From the NCBI GenBank assembly GCA_035291905.1, contig DATDRF010000134.1, positions 1-24,830 on the forward strand: a stretch of DNA of 24,830 bases, in the 5' to 3' direction. This DNA comes from JACPLA01 sp035291905 (GTDB lineage: Bacteria; Bacteroidota; Ignavibacteria; UBA10030). Each line of letters begins with the position of its first letter. Position 1 is the stretch's first letter. The notes under the pieces are model-generated. The model searched no databases, was not told where the DNA came from, and worked only from the letters and a program-made list of their open reading frames with translations. The translations under genes were made by a program, and so were the position numbers. Of the stretch, positions 8,503 through 15,813 are shown piece after piece.

Positions 8503-8530
8503 AAAAAAAGAACCCGACGTCGGTCGGGTC
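8503..8530 (-). terminator. Rho-independent terminator after the PDH genes, just before the ECF operon
   Basis: Read on the minus strand, a perfect 7-bp stem (ACCCGAC / GTCGGGT, 8529-8523 and 8518-8512) with a 4-base loop is followed by TCTTTTTTT. It lies 30 bases beyond the E2 stop codon and 6 bases before the ATG of the ECF S gene. It could be a plain terminator or an attenuator controlling read-through into the ECF operon. Confidence 0.8.
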
Positions 8531-8559
8531 TGAAGCATATCAACTTCTTGTTGGCGGGG

Positions 8560-9789
8560 TTAGATCGTCAAAGCAGCGGGGCTCTCAAGGAATTTCTTCA
8601 GATCCTGGAGAAAGCGCGCTGCGACAGCACCGTCGATGATCCGGTGATCGGCAGAGAGCGTCATCTTCATTGTGTGGCCGATCCTGATCTTTCCGTTCCG
8701 GACGACGGGCCGTTCCACAATGGAGCCAACTGCCAGGATGGCTCCTTCGGGCGGATTCACAATGGCTACAAAATCATCGACGTCGAACATCCCGAGATTG
8801 CTGATGGTGAAGGTTGAACCCTGATATTCCTCGGGTTTCAGCTTGCGGTTTCGAGCGCGTTGGACCAGATCTCTGAGCTCCAGATTGATCTGGTCGATCC
8901 TCTTCTGCTCGCAATTCCTGATGACAGGGGTGACAAGACCTTCATCCAACGCCACAGCAACGCCAATGTGGGCAAAATGGTGCTGGCGCATGGACTCGCC
9001 AAGATATGTGGCATTCACGCCGGGATGGCCCATCAGGGCCGAGGCAGCGGCTTTGATAAGAATGTCTGTGTAGCTGATCTTCAGCTCGGTTGCATTTAGA
9101 ATCTGTTCCCTGAAAGCGATGGCAGGTTCCATATCGACTTCTACCGTGACGTAGAAATGCGGTGCAGTGGCTTTGCTCTCTGTCATCCGTTTCGCAATGG
9201 TCTTGCGAATGGATGAAAGGGGAACGTCTTCGCTGGTTCCGGGGGTAATCGGTCCGGAGGGACGCGGGACGAATCCGCCGGTTGGTGCTCCCTCGAGATC
9301 CCGTTTGATGATGCGTCCGCTCGGGCCGGTCCCTTGCACGCGGGTCAGATTGATGCCACGGTCTTGTGCGATGCGTTTTGCAAGAGGGGAGGCCTTGACC
9401 CTTCCGTCTGTCGGCTGCGAAACGGCAGGTGCCTGTGCTTGCGGAGCGGCAGGTGCCTTGACGGTCTGTGGAACGGACGGCTCGGTAGCCTTCTTCACGG
9501 TAGCCGGTTGCGGAGAGGGCGCATCGGAGAGCAGTGCCGAAATATCCTCGTTTGCCTCAGCGATGACCGCGATCAACGCACCTATGCGGGCTTTCCCGCC
9601 AGCAGGGACGACGATCTTCCGAAGGACTCCGGAATCATAGGCTTCGAGCTCCATGTCCGCCTTGTCTGATTCGATCTCGACGAGGATCTCGCCCTGTTTG
9701 ATCTTTTCACCCTCTTTTCGAAGCCATTTCAGAATGACACCCTCTTCCATGGTATCACTCAGCTTTGGCATCATGATTTTGGTAGCCAT
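8560..9789 (-). CDS. pdhC: Pyruvate dehydrogenase complex E2, dihydrolipoamide acetyltransferase
   Basis: This is the core acyltransferase of the pyruvate dehydrogenase complex, which passes the acetyl group from lipoyl-lysine to CoA in the cytosol. It has 409 residues. The single N-terminal lipoyl domain (1-78) has Lys43 in SDKAD as lipoylation site. A Pro/Ala linker is followed by the peripheral-subunit-binding domain (about 132-168, ASPLAKRIAQDRGI...GPSGRI) and the catalytic domain (about 185-409) with DHRIIDG (His382, Asp386). One lipoyl domain is typical outside the gamma-proteobacteria. It lies 13 bases after the E1 beta gene in the same operon. The E3 (dihydrolipoamide dehydrogenase) gene is not in the window. 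The E1 pair and overall pattern fit pyruvate best; a branched-chain 2-oxoacid role cannot be fully excluded. Confidence 0.93.
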   Translation of the reverse strand: MATKIMMPKLSDTMEEGVILKWLRKEGEKIKQGEILVEIESDKADMELEAYDSGVLRKIVVPAGGKARIGALIAVIAEANEDISALLSDAPSPQPATVKKATEPSVPQTVKAPAAPQAQAPAVSQPTDGRVKASPLAKRIAQDRGINLTRVQGTGPSGRIIKRDLEGAPTGGFVPRPSGPITPGTSEDVPLSSIRKTIAKRMTESKATAPHFYVTVEVDMEPAIAFREQILNATELKISYTDILIKAAASALMGHPGVNATYLGESMRQHHFAHIGVAVALDEGLVTPVIRNCEQKRIDQINLELRDLVQRARNRKLKPEEYQGSTFTISNLGMFDVDDFVAIVNPPEGAILAVGSIVERPVVRNGKIRIGHTMKMTLSADHRIIDGAVAARFLQDLKKFLESPAALTI

Positions 9790-9802
9790 GAGAATCGGTC
9801 AG

Positions 9803-10789
9803 TCAGTTCTTGTAAAGGACCGCCTCGAGGGCGCGTTTGATTTTGTCATAGTTGGGAAGGGATGCTTTCTCCAACGTTTTCGCGTACGGCAAGGGTACGT
9901 CTTCCTGCGTCACGCGCTCCACCGGTGCGTCGAGATCATCGAAGGCGCGCTTGGACAATTCATAGGCAATCTGGCCGCCTACGCCGGCGAATGGCCATCC
10001 CTCTTCAACAATGACCAGCCGGTTTGTCTTCTTTACAGAATCGACGATGAGATCATAATCCATCGGCTTGATGGTCCGAGGATCAATGACTTCAATGGAG
10101 GCGCCCAGTTCCTGCTCGAGCTTTTCAACGGAGGGGAGGACGACACGGGCAAGGATTTTCGACCACGAGACGAGTGTCACGTCGGAACCTTCCCGCTTTA
10201 CTTCTCCTTGACCGAGGGGAATGGTGTACTCTCCATCGGGAATTTCTTCCTTATCCCCGTACATCACTTCACTTTCTATAAAGATGACCGGGTTCTCTTC
10301 CCGGATTGCACTCTTGAGCAGTCCTTTTGCATCTCTGCAATTCGACGGCATCACAACCTTGAGGCCGGGTATATGAGCGTACAGCGCCTCCAATGCCTGT
10401 GAGTGGGTTGCAGCCAACCCGTGAGCTGCGCCGCCGGGTCCTCTGAAAACGATGGGGACGTTGAAATGGCCGCCCGACATCGAGAGCATCTTTGCAGCAT
10501 GATTCACGATCTGATCGTAGGCAACCAATGAGAAGTTCCAGGTCATGAATTCCACAATGGGGCGGAGTCCCGCCATCGCCGCGCCGATTCCGATTCCCGC
10601 AAAACCCGATTCCGCAATAGGCGTATCGACGATGCGCTTGGGACCGTATTTTGCCAGAAGTCCCTGGCTGACTTTGTAGGCGCCGTTGTATTGGGCAACC
10701 TCTTCACCCATGAGAAACACGCGTTCGTCGCGTGTCATCTCTTCATCCATTGCCTGGTTCAGCGCTTCTCTGAGGCTGACTACAGCCAT
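9803..10789 (-). CDS. pdhB: Pyruvate dehydrogenase E1 component, beta subunit
   Basis: This is the 328-residue beta subunit of the heterotetrameric thiamine-diphosphate-dependent E1, which decarboxylates pyruvate and transfers the acetyl group to E2. It shows the family N-terminus SLREALNQAMDEEM, the GEEVAQYNGAYKVSQGL stretch, DTPIAESGFAGIGIGAA, FRGPGGAAHGLAATHSQ and the C-terminal VIVEEGWPFAGVG. The transketolase pyrimidine-binding domain occupies about 1-175 and the C-terminal domain about 200-320. It starts 3 bases after the stop of the E1 alpha gene; its Shine-Dalgarno GGAG lies inside the last codons of that gene, so the two are probably translationally coupled. Confidence 0.95.
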   Translation of the reverse strand: MAVVSLREALNQAMDEEMTRDERVFLMGEEVAQYNGAYKVSQGLLAKYGPKRIVDTPIAESGFAGIGIGAAMAGLRPIVEFMTWNFSLVAYDQIVNHAAKMLSMSGGHFNVPIVFRGPGGAAHGLAATHSQALEALYAHIPGLKVVMPSNCRDAKGLLKSAIREENPVIFIESEVMYGDKEEIPDGEYTIPLGQGEVKREGSDVTLVSWSKILARVVLPSVEKLEQELGASIEVIDPRTIKPMDYDLIVDSVKKTNRLVIVEEGWPFAGVGGQIAYELSKRAFDDLDAPVERVTQEDVPLPYAKTLEKASLPNYDKIKRALEAVLYKN

Positions 10790-10792
10790 CCG

Positions 10793-11833
10793 CTATTCTC
10801 CGTAGTAGACGTCTTTCCAAAGTTCTTCGAGGGGCGGCTCCGGGCTGTTTTCCGCAAAGTCCACGCACTCGTCAACAACTGCCTTGATTCTCTTTTCTGC
10901 AGCATCGAGCTCTTCGTCCGTGATCATCGAACCGGATTTCAGGGATTCTGCAAAAAGGCTGATCGGATCATGCTTTTTCCGTTCTTCCACCTCTTCCTTC
11001 GTTCGATAATGCCCGTGAACCGGGTCAGACATCGAATGGCCGCGGTAACGGTACGTCCGAACTTCAAGGAGGGAAGGCTCGTATGTCTTCCGGGCATGTT
11101 CTACGGCCGCTTTCACTTTCTCGTAGACATCAAGAACATTCATCCCGTCAACAACCTCATTTCGCATATCGTATGCACGGGCCTTCTTGGTCATGTCTTC
11201 AACCGCCGAGGACCGTTCCACCGAGGTTCCCATGCTGTACATGTTATTCTCGATGATGTAGATGACCGGGAGACTCCACAATGCGGCCAGATTCAAAGAC
11301 TCGTGAAATTCTCCGATATTGGTCGCCCCGTCTCCCATGAAGCAGAGGATAACACGTTTCTCTCCCCGATACTTCGACGCAAAAGCGACCCCCGCTGCAA
11401 TGGGGAGGTGTCCACCGACTATTGCATGGCCCCCAAGGAAGTTCTTGTCGCGGTCGAAGATATGCATCGACCCGCCTTTGCCTTTCGTCGTTCCAGTGTG
11501 TTTCCCCAGGAGCTCTGCCATGATCGCTTTTGGATCAACGCCCTTGGAGATGGCAAGGCCATGATCTCGGTAGGCTGTAATCACATAATCGTCGGGATTG
11601 AGGGCGCCCATGACAGCACCCGTGGAAACAGCCTCCTGGCCGTTATACAGGTGACAGAATCCCATGATCTTTCCCATTCCATAAAGCTGGGCACACTTCT
11701 CCTCAAACCGACGAACGAGGAGCATATCGTCGTACCAGCGAAGAAGTGTTTCGCGGGAGAGACCGATGTAACGGGATGCCTGTTTTTTTGAAGCCACAGC
11801 CGGCGTTGGTGTGATCATTCGTTTCTTGCCCAC
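10793..11833 (-). CDS. pdhA: Pyruvate dehydrogenase E1 component, alpha subunit
   Basis: This is the 346-residue alpha subunit of E1, first gene of the PDH operon. It binds thiamine diphosphate through GDGATNIGEFHES (GDG at 167-169) closed by ENN at 195-197. The phosphorylation-loop region YRYRGHSMSDPVHGHYR is conserved, as is GGSMHIFDRDKNFLGGHAIVG. The start is uncertain: GTG at 11833 (used here) has GGAAA upstream, and an in-frame ATG at 11818 would drop five residues; both lie downstream of the candidate promoter at 11894-11867. Heterotetrameric E1 with separate alpha and beta genes is common in Bacteroidota, Firmicutes and mitochondria, unlike the single AceE of enterobacteria. Confidence 0.95.
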   Translation of the reverse strand: MGKKRMITPTPAVASKKQASRYIGLSRETLLRWYDDMLLVRRFEEKCAQLYGMGKIMGFCHLYNGQEAVSTGAVMGALNPDDYVITAYRDHGLAISKGVDPKAIMAELLGKHTGTTKGKGGSMHIFDRDKNFLGGHAIVGGHLPIAAGVAFASKYRGEKRVILCFMGDGATNIGEFHESLNLAALWSLPVIYIIENNMYSMGTSVERSSAVEDMTKKARAYDMRNEVVDGMNVLDVYEKVKAAVEHARKTYEPSLLEVRTYRYRGHSMSDPVHGHYRTKEEVEERKKHDPISLFAESLKSGSMITDEELDAAEKRIKAVVDECVDFAENSPEPPLEELWKDVYYGE

Positions 11834-11866
11834 AAGAGTTTCCCAAATTTCGGAAAAGCGAGCACC

Positions 11867-11894
11867 AATATACGAAGTTCTTGTACCAAATCAA
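11867..11894 (-). promoter_or_regulatory. Candidate promoter for the PDH operon
   Basis: On the minus strand TTGATT (11894-11889) and TATATT (11872-11867) are separated by 16 bases. Transcription would begin roughly 27 bases before the GTG at 11833. The -10 region extends to TATATTGG, one mismatch from the Bacteroidota TAnnTTTG element. Confidence 0.45.
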
Positions 11895-11939
11895 ACAGAC
11901 CTTTGTGCCGAATCCTGATGCCAATTGGACTGGCGGTGA

Positions 11940-11957
11940 TATTTTTGTCTATTTTTG
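11940..11957 (+). promoter_or_regulatory. Two TAnnTTTG (-7) elements upstream of the prolyl oligopeptidase
   Basis: TATTTTTG occurs at 11940-11947 and again at 11950-11957, both exact matches to the Bacteroidota -7 consensus TAnnTTTG. A TTG at 11925-11927 lies 22 bases upstream of the second copy, close to the usual -33 spacing. The gene start is about 110 bases downstream. Confidence 0.4.
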
Positions 11958-12068
11958 TACCTCCATGGCGCCGGGATCTTCTCAATCCCTTGCACTTTGG
12001 GCTACCGTAGGATAAATTGTGCGCACACATTTCCCCTACTGATGCCCCTTACGTTGAAGGAACCAATC

Positions 12069-14144
12069 ATGAACAAACGACTACTCTTCATCGGTGCCTT
12101 GCTGCTCCTGACAGTGACGGTCTACTCCCAAGTGCCGGAAGATCCGTATCTCTGGCTCGAAGATGTTAACGGCGCCCGCTCGATGGAGTGGGTGAATCAA
12201 AAGAACAAACCGACGCTGGAATATCTCCAGAAGTACAAAGAATACGAGAACCTTGTGACCAGGAATCTCGAGATTCTGGACTCAGACGAGCGAATAGTCT
12301 ACCCGAACATCGTCGGGAACCAGGTCTACAATTTCTGGCAGGACAAGAAGAACCAGAGAGGAATCTGGCGCCGCATGCCTCTGGCCTCATACCTGAACAA
12401 TTCCACCGACTGGGAGGCGGTCCTCGACATCGACGAGCTCTCGAAAAAGGAGGGAGTTCTCTGGGTCTTCGCGGGGGCAAGCTGGCTAGAGCCGGAAATG
12501 AAACGGTGTATCGTGCGGCTCTCTCCGGGCGGCGGAGATGCCGTGGAGATGCGGGAATTCGATGCAGAGTCGAAGCAGTTTGTGAAAGATGGATTCTTTC
12601 TTAAGAAGGCCAAGGGCTCTGTGAGCTGGAAAGATATCAATACCCTCTACGTCAATACGGATTTTGGGGAGGGAACAACTACGACCTCCGGTTATCCACG
12701 GATGACAAAACTCTGGAAGCGGGGAACTCCGCTCGAACAGGCGACCCTCGTTTTCGAAGGTGGGAAGAACGATATGGGAGTCTGGGGAGGGGTTGTTGTT
12801 GCACGGGAGCGGCAGTACGAGATCATATCACGATCGAAGGACTTCTATCACAGCGAAACATATGTCGTGGAGCAGGGAAAGCTTGTGAAGCTCGAGATTC
12901 CCGAAGATGCGGACATGAGTCTGGTCAAGGGGCAGATGATCCTCAATCTTAAGTCCGATTGGACCGTGGGAGGAATGACATTCAGGACTGGCTCGTTGAT
13001 CGGGATGGGCTACGATGCCTTCCTGAAGGGTGAGCGGTCGTTTGCGGCGATTGTTGAGCCGGAACCGCGGTCAAGCATCGCAGGAGTTTCATCGACCGAG
13101 AATCTCCTCCTCGTGAGCATATTGAACAATGTTCGCAGTGAGCTGTATGAGTTTCGCTTCAAGGAAGGGAGATGGAAGGGGGAAAGGGTGAATACCCCAA
13201 AATTCGGCACGATTGGGATTGCTGAAGCAGACAACTACTCAGATCGATATTTCTTTACCTATCAGGATTTCTTGACTCCGACGACCCTTTCGACCACAGA
13301 CGGGAAATCCGGGAAGATTCAGCTCGTGAAAGGCCTCCCCGCGTTCTTTGATGCGAGCAAATATGAGGTTCAACAGTACGAGACTCCGTCGAAAGACGGA
13401 ACAATGATCCCGTATTTTGTCGTGCACGCAAAGAGCATGAAAGTCGACGGAACAAACATGACGCTCCTCGACGGATACGGCGGATTCGAGATAGCACGCC
13501 GCCCTGCCTACTCCGCATTGATCGGAAAGTTGTGGCTCGAATACGGCGGAGTGTATGTCGTTTCGAACATCCGCGGCGGGGGAGAGTTCGGACCTACGTG
13601 GCACAAGTCTGCAATAAAAGAGAATCGCCAAAGAGCGTACGACGATTTTCTTGCAATTGCGGAGGATCTTATCAAGCGCAAGGTCACATCCTCGAAACAC
13701 CTCGGGATCACCGGAGGCAGCAATGGCGGTCTGCTGGTTGGCGTGGCGTTCACGCAACGGCCCGACCTGTTTGGTGCGGTGGTATGCAGCGTCCCGCTGC
13801 TTGACATGAAGCGATACAACAAACTCCTGGCCGGGGCAAGCTGGATGGGGGAGTACGGCAACCCTGACATTCCTCAAGAGTGGGCATACATTGGCAAGTA
13901 CTCGCCGTATCAGAACGTGAAAAGGGAGGCCAAGTATCCTCGGGTCTTCTTTAACACCTCCACCGCCGACGACAGAGTCCACCCCGGACATGCGAGAAAG
14001 ATGGTCGCAAAGATGGAGGAGATGGGGCACAAGGTGTTCTACTTTGAAAACATCGAAGGCGGGCATGGCGGAGCGTCAACGAATCGCCAACGCGCCGAGA
14101 GAACGGCGTTGGCATATTCGTATCTTCTTCAGGAGTTAAAGTAG
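12069..14144 (+). CDS. Secreted prolyl oligopeptidase family serine peptidase (S9A)
   Basis: This is a serine peptidase that cuts short peptides after proline, 691 residues from ATG 12069. That start follows GAAGGA at 12056-12061 and gives a clean signal peptide (about residues 1-20, ending VYS-Q), so the 38-codon upstream extension is rejected. The product is therefore likely periplasmic, while classical prolyl oligopeptidases are mostly cytosolic. DPYLWLED at the mature N-terminus is the family opening, followed by a seven-bladed propeller region and the alpha/beta-hydrolase domain from about 430. Catalytic residues: Ser551 in GGSNGG, Asp634 or Asp635 in TADDRVHPGH, His666 in GGHGG. It appears monocistronic and divergent from the PDH operon. 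Confidence 0.93.
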   Translation: MNKRLLFIGALLLLTVTVYSQVPEDPYLWLEDVNGARSMEWVNQKNKPTLEYLQKYKEYENLVTRNLEILDSDERIVYPNIVGNQVYNFWQDKKNQRGIWRRMPLASYLNNSTDWEAVLDIDELSKKEGVLWVFAGASWLEPEMKRCIVRLSPGGGDAVEMREFDAESKQFVKDGFFLKKAKGSVSWKDINTLYVNTDFGEGTTTTSGYPRMTKLWKRGTPLEQATLVFEGGKNDMGVWGGVVVARERQYEIISRSKDFYHSETYVVEQGKLVKLEIPEDADMSLVKGQMILNLKSDWTVGGMTFRTGSLIGMGYDAFLKGERSFAAIVEPEPRSSIAGVSSTENLLLVSILNNVRSELYEFRFKEGRWKGERVNTPKFGTIGIAEADNYSDRYFFTYQDFLTPTTLSTTDGKSGKIQLVKGLPAFFDASKYEVQQYETPSKDGTMIPYFVVHAKSMKVDGTNMTLLDGYGGFEIARRPAYSALIGKLWLEYGGVYVVSNIRGGGEFGPTWHKSAIKENRQRAYDDFLAIAEDLIKRKVTSSKHLGITGGSNGGLLVGVAFTQRPDLFGAVVCSVPLLDMKRYNKLLAGASWMGEYGNPDIPQEWAYIGKYSPYQNVKREAKYPRVFFNTSTADDRVHPGHARKMVAKMEEMGHKVFYFENIEGGHGGASTNRQRAERTALAYSYLLQELK

Positions 14145-14156
14145 AAGACTCTTCCC

Positions 14157-14182
14157 CCCTACGGGTCTTCGACCCGATAGGG
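14157..14182 (+). terminator. Stem-loop after the prolyl oligopeptidase gene
   Basis: CCCTA-c-GGGTC, loop TTC, GACCC-ga-TAGGG forms two 5-bp stems with a small internal loop, starting 13 bases after the stop codon. It lacks a T-tract, so it may be a transcript-stabilising hairpin or an intergenic repeat and not a true intrinsic terminator. Confidence 0.45.
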
Positions 14183-14200
14183 TCGTAAACCTTCATCCTC

Positions 14201-14221
14201 CTTCTCTTTTAGGAAGAGAAG
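14201..14221. repeat. Pyrimidine/purine hairpin CTTCTCTT...AAGAGAAG
   Basis: A perfect 8-bp inverted repeat (14201-14208 and 14214-14221) with a 5-base loop; three more outer pairs form after one mismatch. It is one of several independent hairpins in the gap 14145-14440. Confidence 0.6.
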
Positions 14222-14239
14222 AAGGTGAGTGTTAATCGA

Positions 14240-14385
14240 GGTTACCCGACCAGGGAAGTGGAATTGCGCCGACTTGGGAAGTGGAATTATCCCGACCAGA
14301 TGAAGTGGAATTGCCCGACCAGATGAAGTGGAATTGCCCGACCTGATGAAGTGGAATTGCCCCGACCTTTAGGTCGGGGTTAACC
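14240..14385. repeat. Tandem repeat element, five ~23-bp units, inverted termini, terminal hairpin
   Basis: About five contiguous copies of a 22-23-base unit (consensus CCCGACCAGATGAAGTGGAATTG) run from 14245 to 14359. Copies three and four (14291-14313, 14314-14336) are identical, and the first two are the most divergent. The array ends in a hairpin CCCCGACCT / AGGTCGGGG (14360-14379). The outer ends are near-perfect inverted repeats, GGTTACCCGACC (14240-14251) against GGTCGGGGTTAACC (14372-14385). There are no spacers, so this is not CRISPR, and the unit length is not a multiple of three, so it is not coding. Confidence 0.85.
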
Positions 14386-14400
14386 AATGCTAAACGAAGA

Positions 14401-14418
14401 CAAGGGCTTCAGCCCTTT
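14401..14418. repeat. Short AAGGGCT..AGCCCTT hairpin just before the phosphofructokinase gene
   Basis: CAAGGGCTTCAGCCCTTT contains the 7-bp inverted repeat AAGGGCT / AGCCCTT around TC. Its presence in front of ATG 14441 argues that the in-frame ATG at 14387 is intergenic sequence and not the true start. Confidence 0.5.
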
Positions 14419-14440
14419 ACCAACCGAGCGACAAGAGCCT

Positions 14441-15550
14441 ATGAAAACGAACGCAGTCAAACGAATAGCCATCACAACCGGCGGCGGTGATGCACCGGGA
14501 CTCAATGCCGTCATCCGTGCAACGGTCGTCTCTGCAATCAACAGAAACTGGGAGGTCTTTGGAATTCGTGAAGGATACGGCGGCGTTCTGATGCCCGAAG
14601 ACTACCCCGAAGGGGGCCTGATTCCCCTCACCCGAATCAAGGTGAGAGGAATAACCCATCTCGGAGGAACGATTCTCGGGACTTCGAACAAGATCAATCC
14701 TCTGAAGTTTCCGATGAAACAAGCCGACGGGAGCATGAAAGAGGTCGATCGCACGGATGATGTCGTCCGTGCCTTGAAGGAGCACAACATTGACGGATTG
14801 GTTGCCGTCGGAGGTGACGGTTCCCTCTCCATCGCCCGTGCAATAGGACTGAAAGGGATCAAGGTTGTTGGCGTACCGAAAACGATCGACAACGACCTGG
14901 ACAAGACAGTCATTACCTTCGGCTTTGATACGGCCGTCTCTTTTGCTACGGCGTGCGTGGATCGGCTGCATTCCACGGCCGAGGCGCATCAGCGGGTCTT
15001 GGTAGTCGAAGTGATGGGCCGCTATGCCGGATGGATAGCTCTTAATACAGGGGTCTCCGCGACGGCCGATGCGATTCTCATTCCCGAGATCCCTTACGAC
15101 ATTCAGAAAGTCGCGGTGAAGATTCAAGAGCGGTACACTCAGGGATCGAAATTTGCCATAGTGGTCGTTGCCGAGGGGGCGAAACCGAAGGGCGGGACTC
15201 ATTCCGTGGTTTCGAAGGAAATCGGCCGTGCGGAGCGACTTGGAGGAATCGGGGAGACTGTGGCAGCGGAGATACAGAAGGCGACGGGAAGAGAGACACG
15301 CTGTGTCGTCCTGGGACACTTGCTAAGGGGAGGTACACCGACTACGTTCGACCGGCTGATCTCCTTGCGGTTTGGGGCGGCCGCTGTCCGCGCCATCGAA
15401 GAGGGGCGTTCGGGCGTCATGGTTGCACTGGATCCTCCCACCGTTCGATATGTACCTCTTGAAGAGGCAACAAACAGAATGAAATGCGTCCCGCTGGATT
15501 GCGATACGGTCCTTACCGCTCGCGATCTTGGGATCAGCTTCGGGGATTAA
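14441..15550 (+). CDS. pfkA: 6-phosphofructokinase (group III-like, mixed ATP/PPi signature)
   Basis: This cytosolic glycolytic kinase phosphorylates fructose 6-phosphate at C1; 369 residues from ATG 14441. An ATG at 14387 is in frame, but the extra 18 codons encode the repeat-derived stretch before the gene and do not resemble the family. Motifs: TTGGGDAPGLNAVIRA at the N-terminus, GGDGS (Asp126, Gly127), PKTIDNDL (Lys147, catalytic Asp150), VEVMGRYAGWIA and GHLLRGG. In ATP-dependent enzymes the residue after the GGD is Gly and that before TIDND is Gly; in PPi-dependent ones they are Asp and Lys. Here they are Gly and Lys, the mixed pattern known from ATP-using actinobacterial enzymes, so ATP is the likelier donor. 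No good Shine-Dalgarno sequence or promoter is visible. Confidence 0.92.
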   Translation: MKTNAVKRIAITTGGGDAPGLNAVIRATVVSAINRNWEVFGIREGYGGVLMPEDYPEGGLIPLTRIKVRGITHLGGTILGTSNKINPLKFPMKQADGSMKEVDRTDDVVRALKEHNIDGLVAVGGDGSLSIARAIGLKGIKVVGVPKTIDNDLDKTVITFGFDTAVSFATACVDRLHSTAEAHQRVLVVEVMGRYAGWIALNTGVSATADAILIPEIPYDIQKVAVKIQERYTQGSKFAIVVVAEGAKPKGGTHSVVSKEIGRAERLGGIGETVAAEIQKATGRETRCVVLGHLLRGGTPTTFDRLISLRFGAAAVRAIEEGRSGVMVALDPPTVRYVPLEEATNRMKCVPLDCDTVLTARDLGISFGD

Positions 15551-15551
15551 T

Positions 15552-15587
15552 GCAGATTTCACAGATTCACGTGGATTTCGCGGATGG
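15552..15587. repeat. GATTTCACAGATTCACGTGGATTT-like intergenic repeat
   Basis: Immediately after the phosphofructokinase stop, GATTT recurs with CACAGATTC, ACGTGGATTTC and GCGGAT, a degenerate periodic pattern. A related CACAGATTTCCGTG stretch occurs at 17301-17314 upstream of gdh. It looks like decayed repeat sequence and not a gene. Confidence 0.4.
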
Positions 15588-15641
15588 CAGTGTTGAAATG
15601 ATCAAGAAGTGTTGACGAGGTTCTATTACGGAAGTATCTCC

Positions 15642-15722
15642 CCCTTTTGTAAAGGGCCTGCCCGCCAAACCGCACGGCGGGTAAACTCGCCAGAGTTCGG
15701 CGAAGTCTGACGACCGGCAGGC
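15642..15722. repeat. Multi-hairpin intergenic element with GCCTGCC / GGCAGGC outer arms
   Basis: Nested inverted repeats: CCCTTT/AAAGGG (15642-15656), then outer arms GCCTGCC (15656-15662) and GGCAGGC (15716-15722) enclosing CCCGCC/GGCGGG (15661-15681) and TCGCC/GGCGA (15687-15703). The first inner stem overlaps the outer arm, so the two folds are alternatives in part. It is not a tRNA: there is no CCA end, T-loop or anticodon arm. The rest of the 263-base gap before the SOD gene shows only its ribosome binding site. Confidence 0.6.
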
Positions 15723-15800
15723 AGAGGAGTAAGGAGGTTTGAATTGAAAGCAGCAACGTTTTTGAAGTCCGTATGTTGATCTTTCCAACGCCGAACCACA

Positions 15801-15807
15801 AAGGAGG
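15801..15807 (+). promoter_or_regulatory. Strong ribosome binding site of the SOD gene
   Basis: AAGGAGG lies 6 bases before ATG 15814. It is the best Shine-Dalgarno match in the window and contrasts with the weak sites of most genes here. Confidence 0.8.
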
Positions 15808-15813
15808 AATTCC

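Noticed and set aside
10691..11791. 366-codon open frame on the plus strand opposite the E1 alpha gene
   Set aside because: The E1 alpha frame on the other strand has unmistakable ThDP motifs; the antisense product has no recognisable domain and arises from codon-bias shadowing.
13239..14066. 275-codon open frame on the minus strand inside the prolyl oligopeptidase gene
   Set aside because: It covers the catalytic domain of a clear S9A peptidase on the other strand and has no domain-like features of its own.
14240..14385. CRISPR array
   Set aside because: The 23-base units are contiguous with no unique spacers, only five copies, and no cas genes are near.
14387..14440. 18-codon N-terminal extension of phosphofructokinase
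   Set aside because: It encodes the end of the repeat region and the AAGGGCT/AGCCCTT hairpin; the family N-terminus begins at the ATG at 14441.
14417..15319. 300-codon open frame opposite phosphofructokinase
   Set aside because: The plus strand carries all PFK motifs; the antisense translation is low-complexity and unmatched.
15612..15640. TTGACG-17-TATCTC as a sodC promoter
   Set aside because: Only three of six -10 positions match and the multi-hairpin repeat lies between it and the gene.
15656..15722. tRNA-like cloverleaf
   Set aside because: Outer and inner stems overlap, there is no anticodon arm, no conserved T-loop and no CCA-type end.
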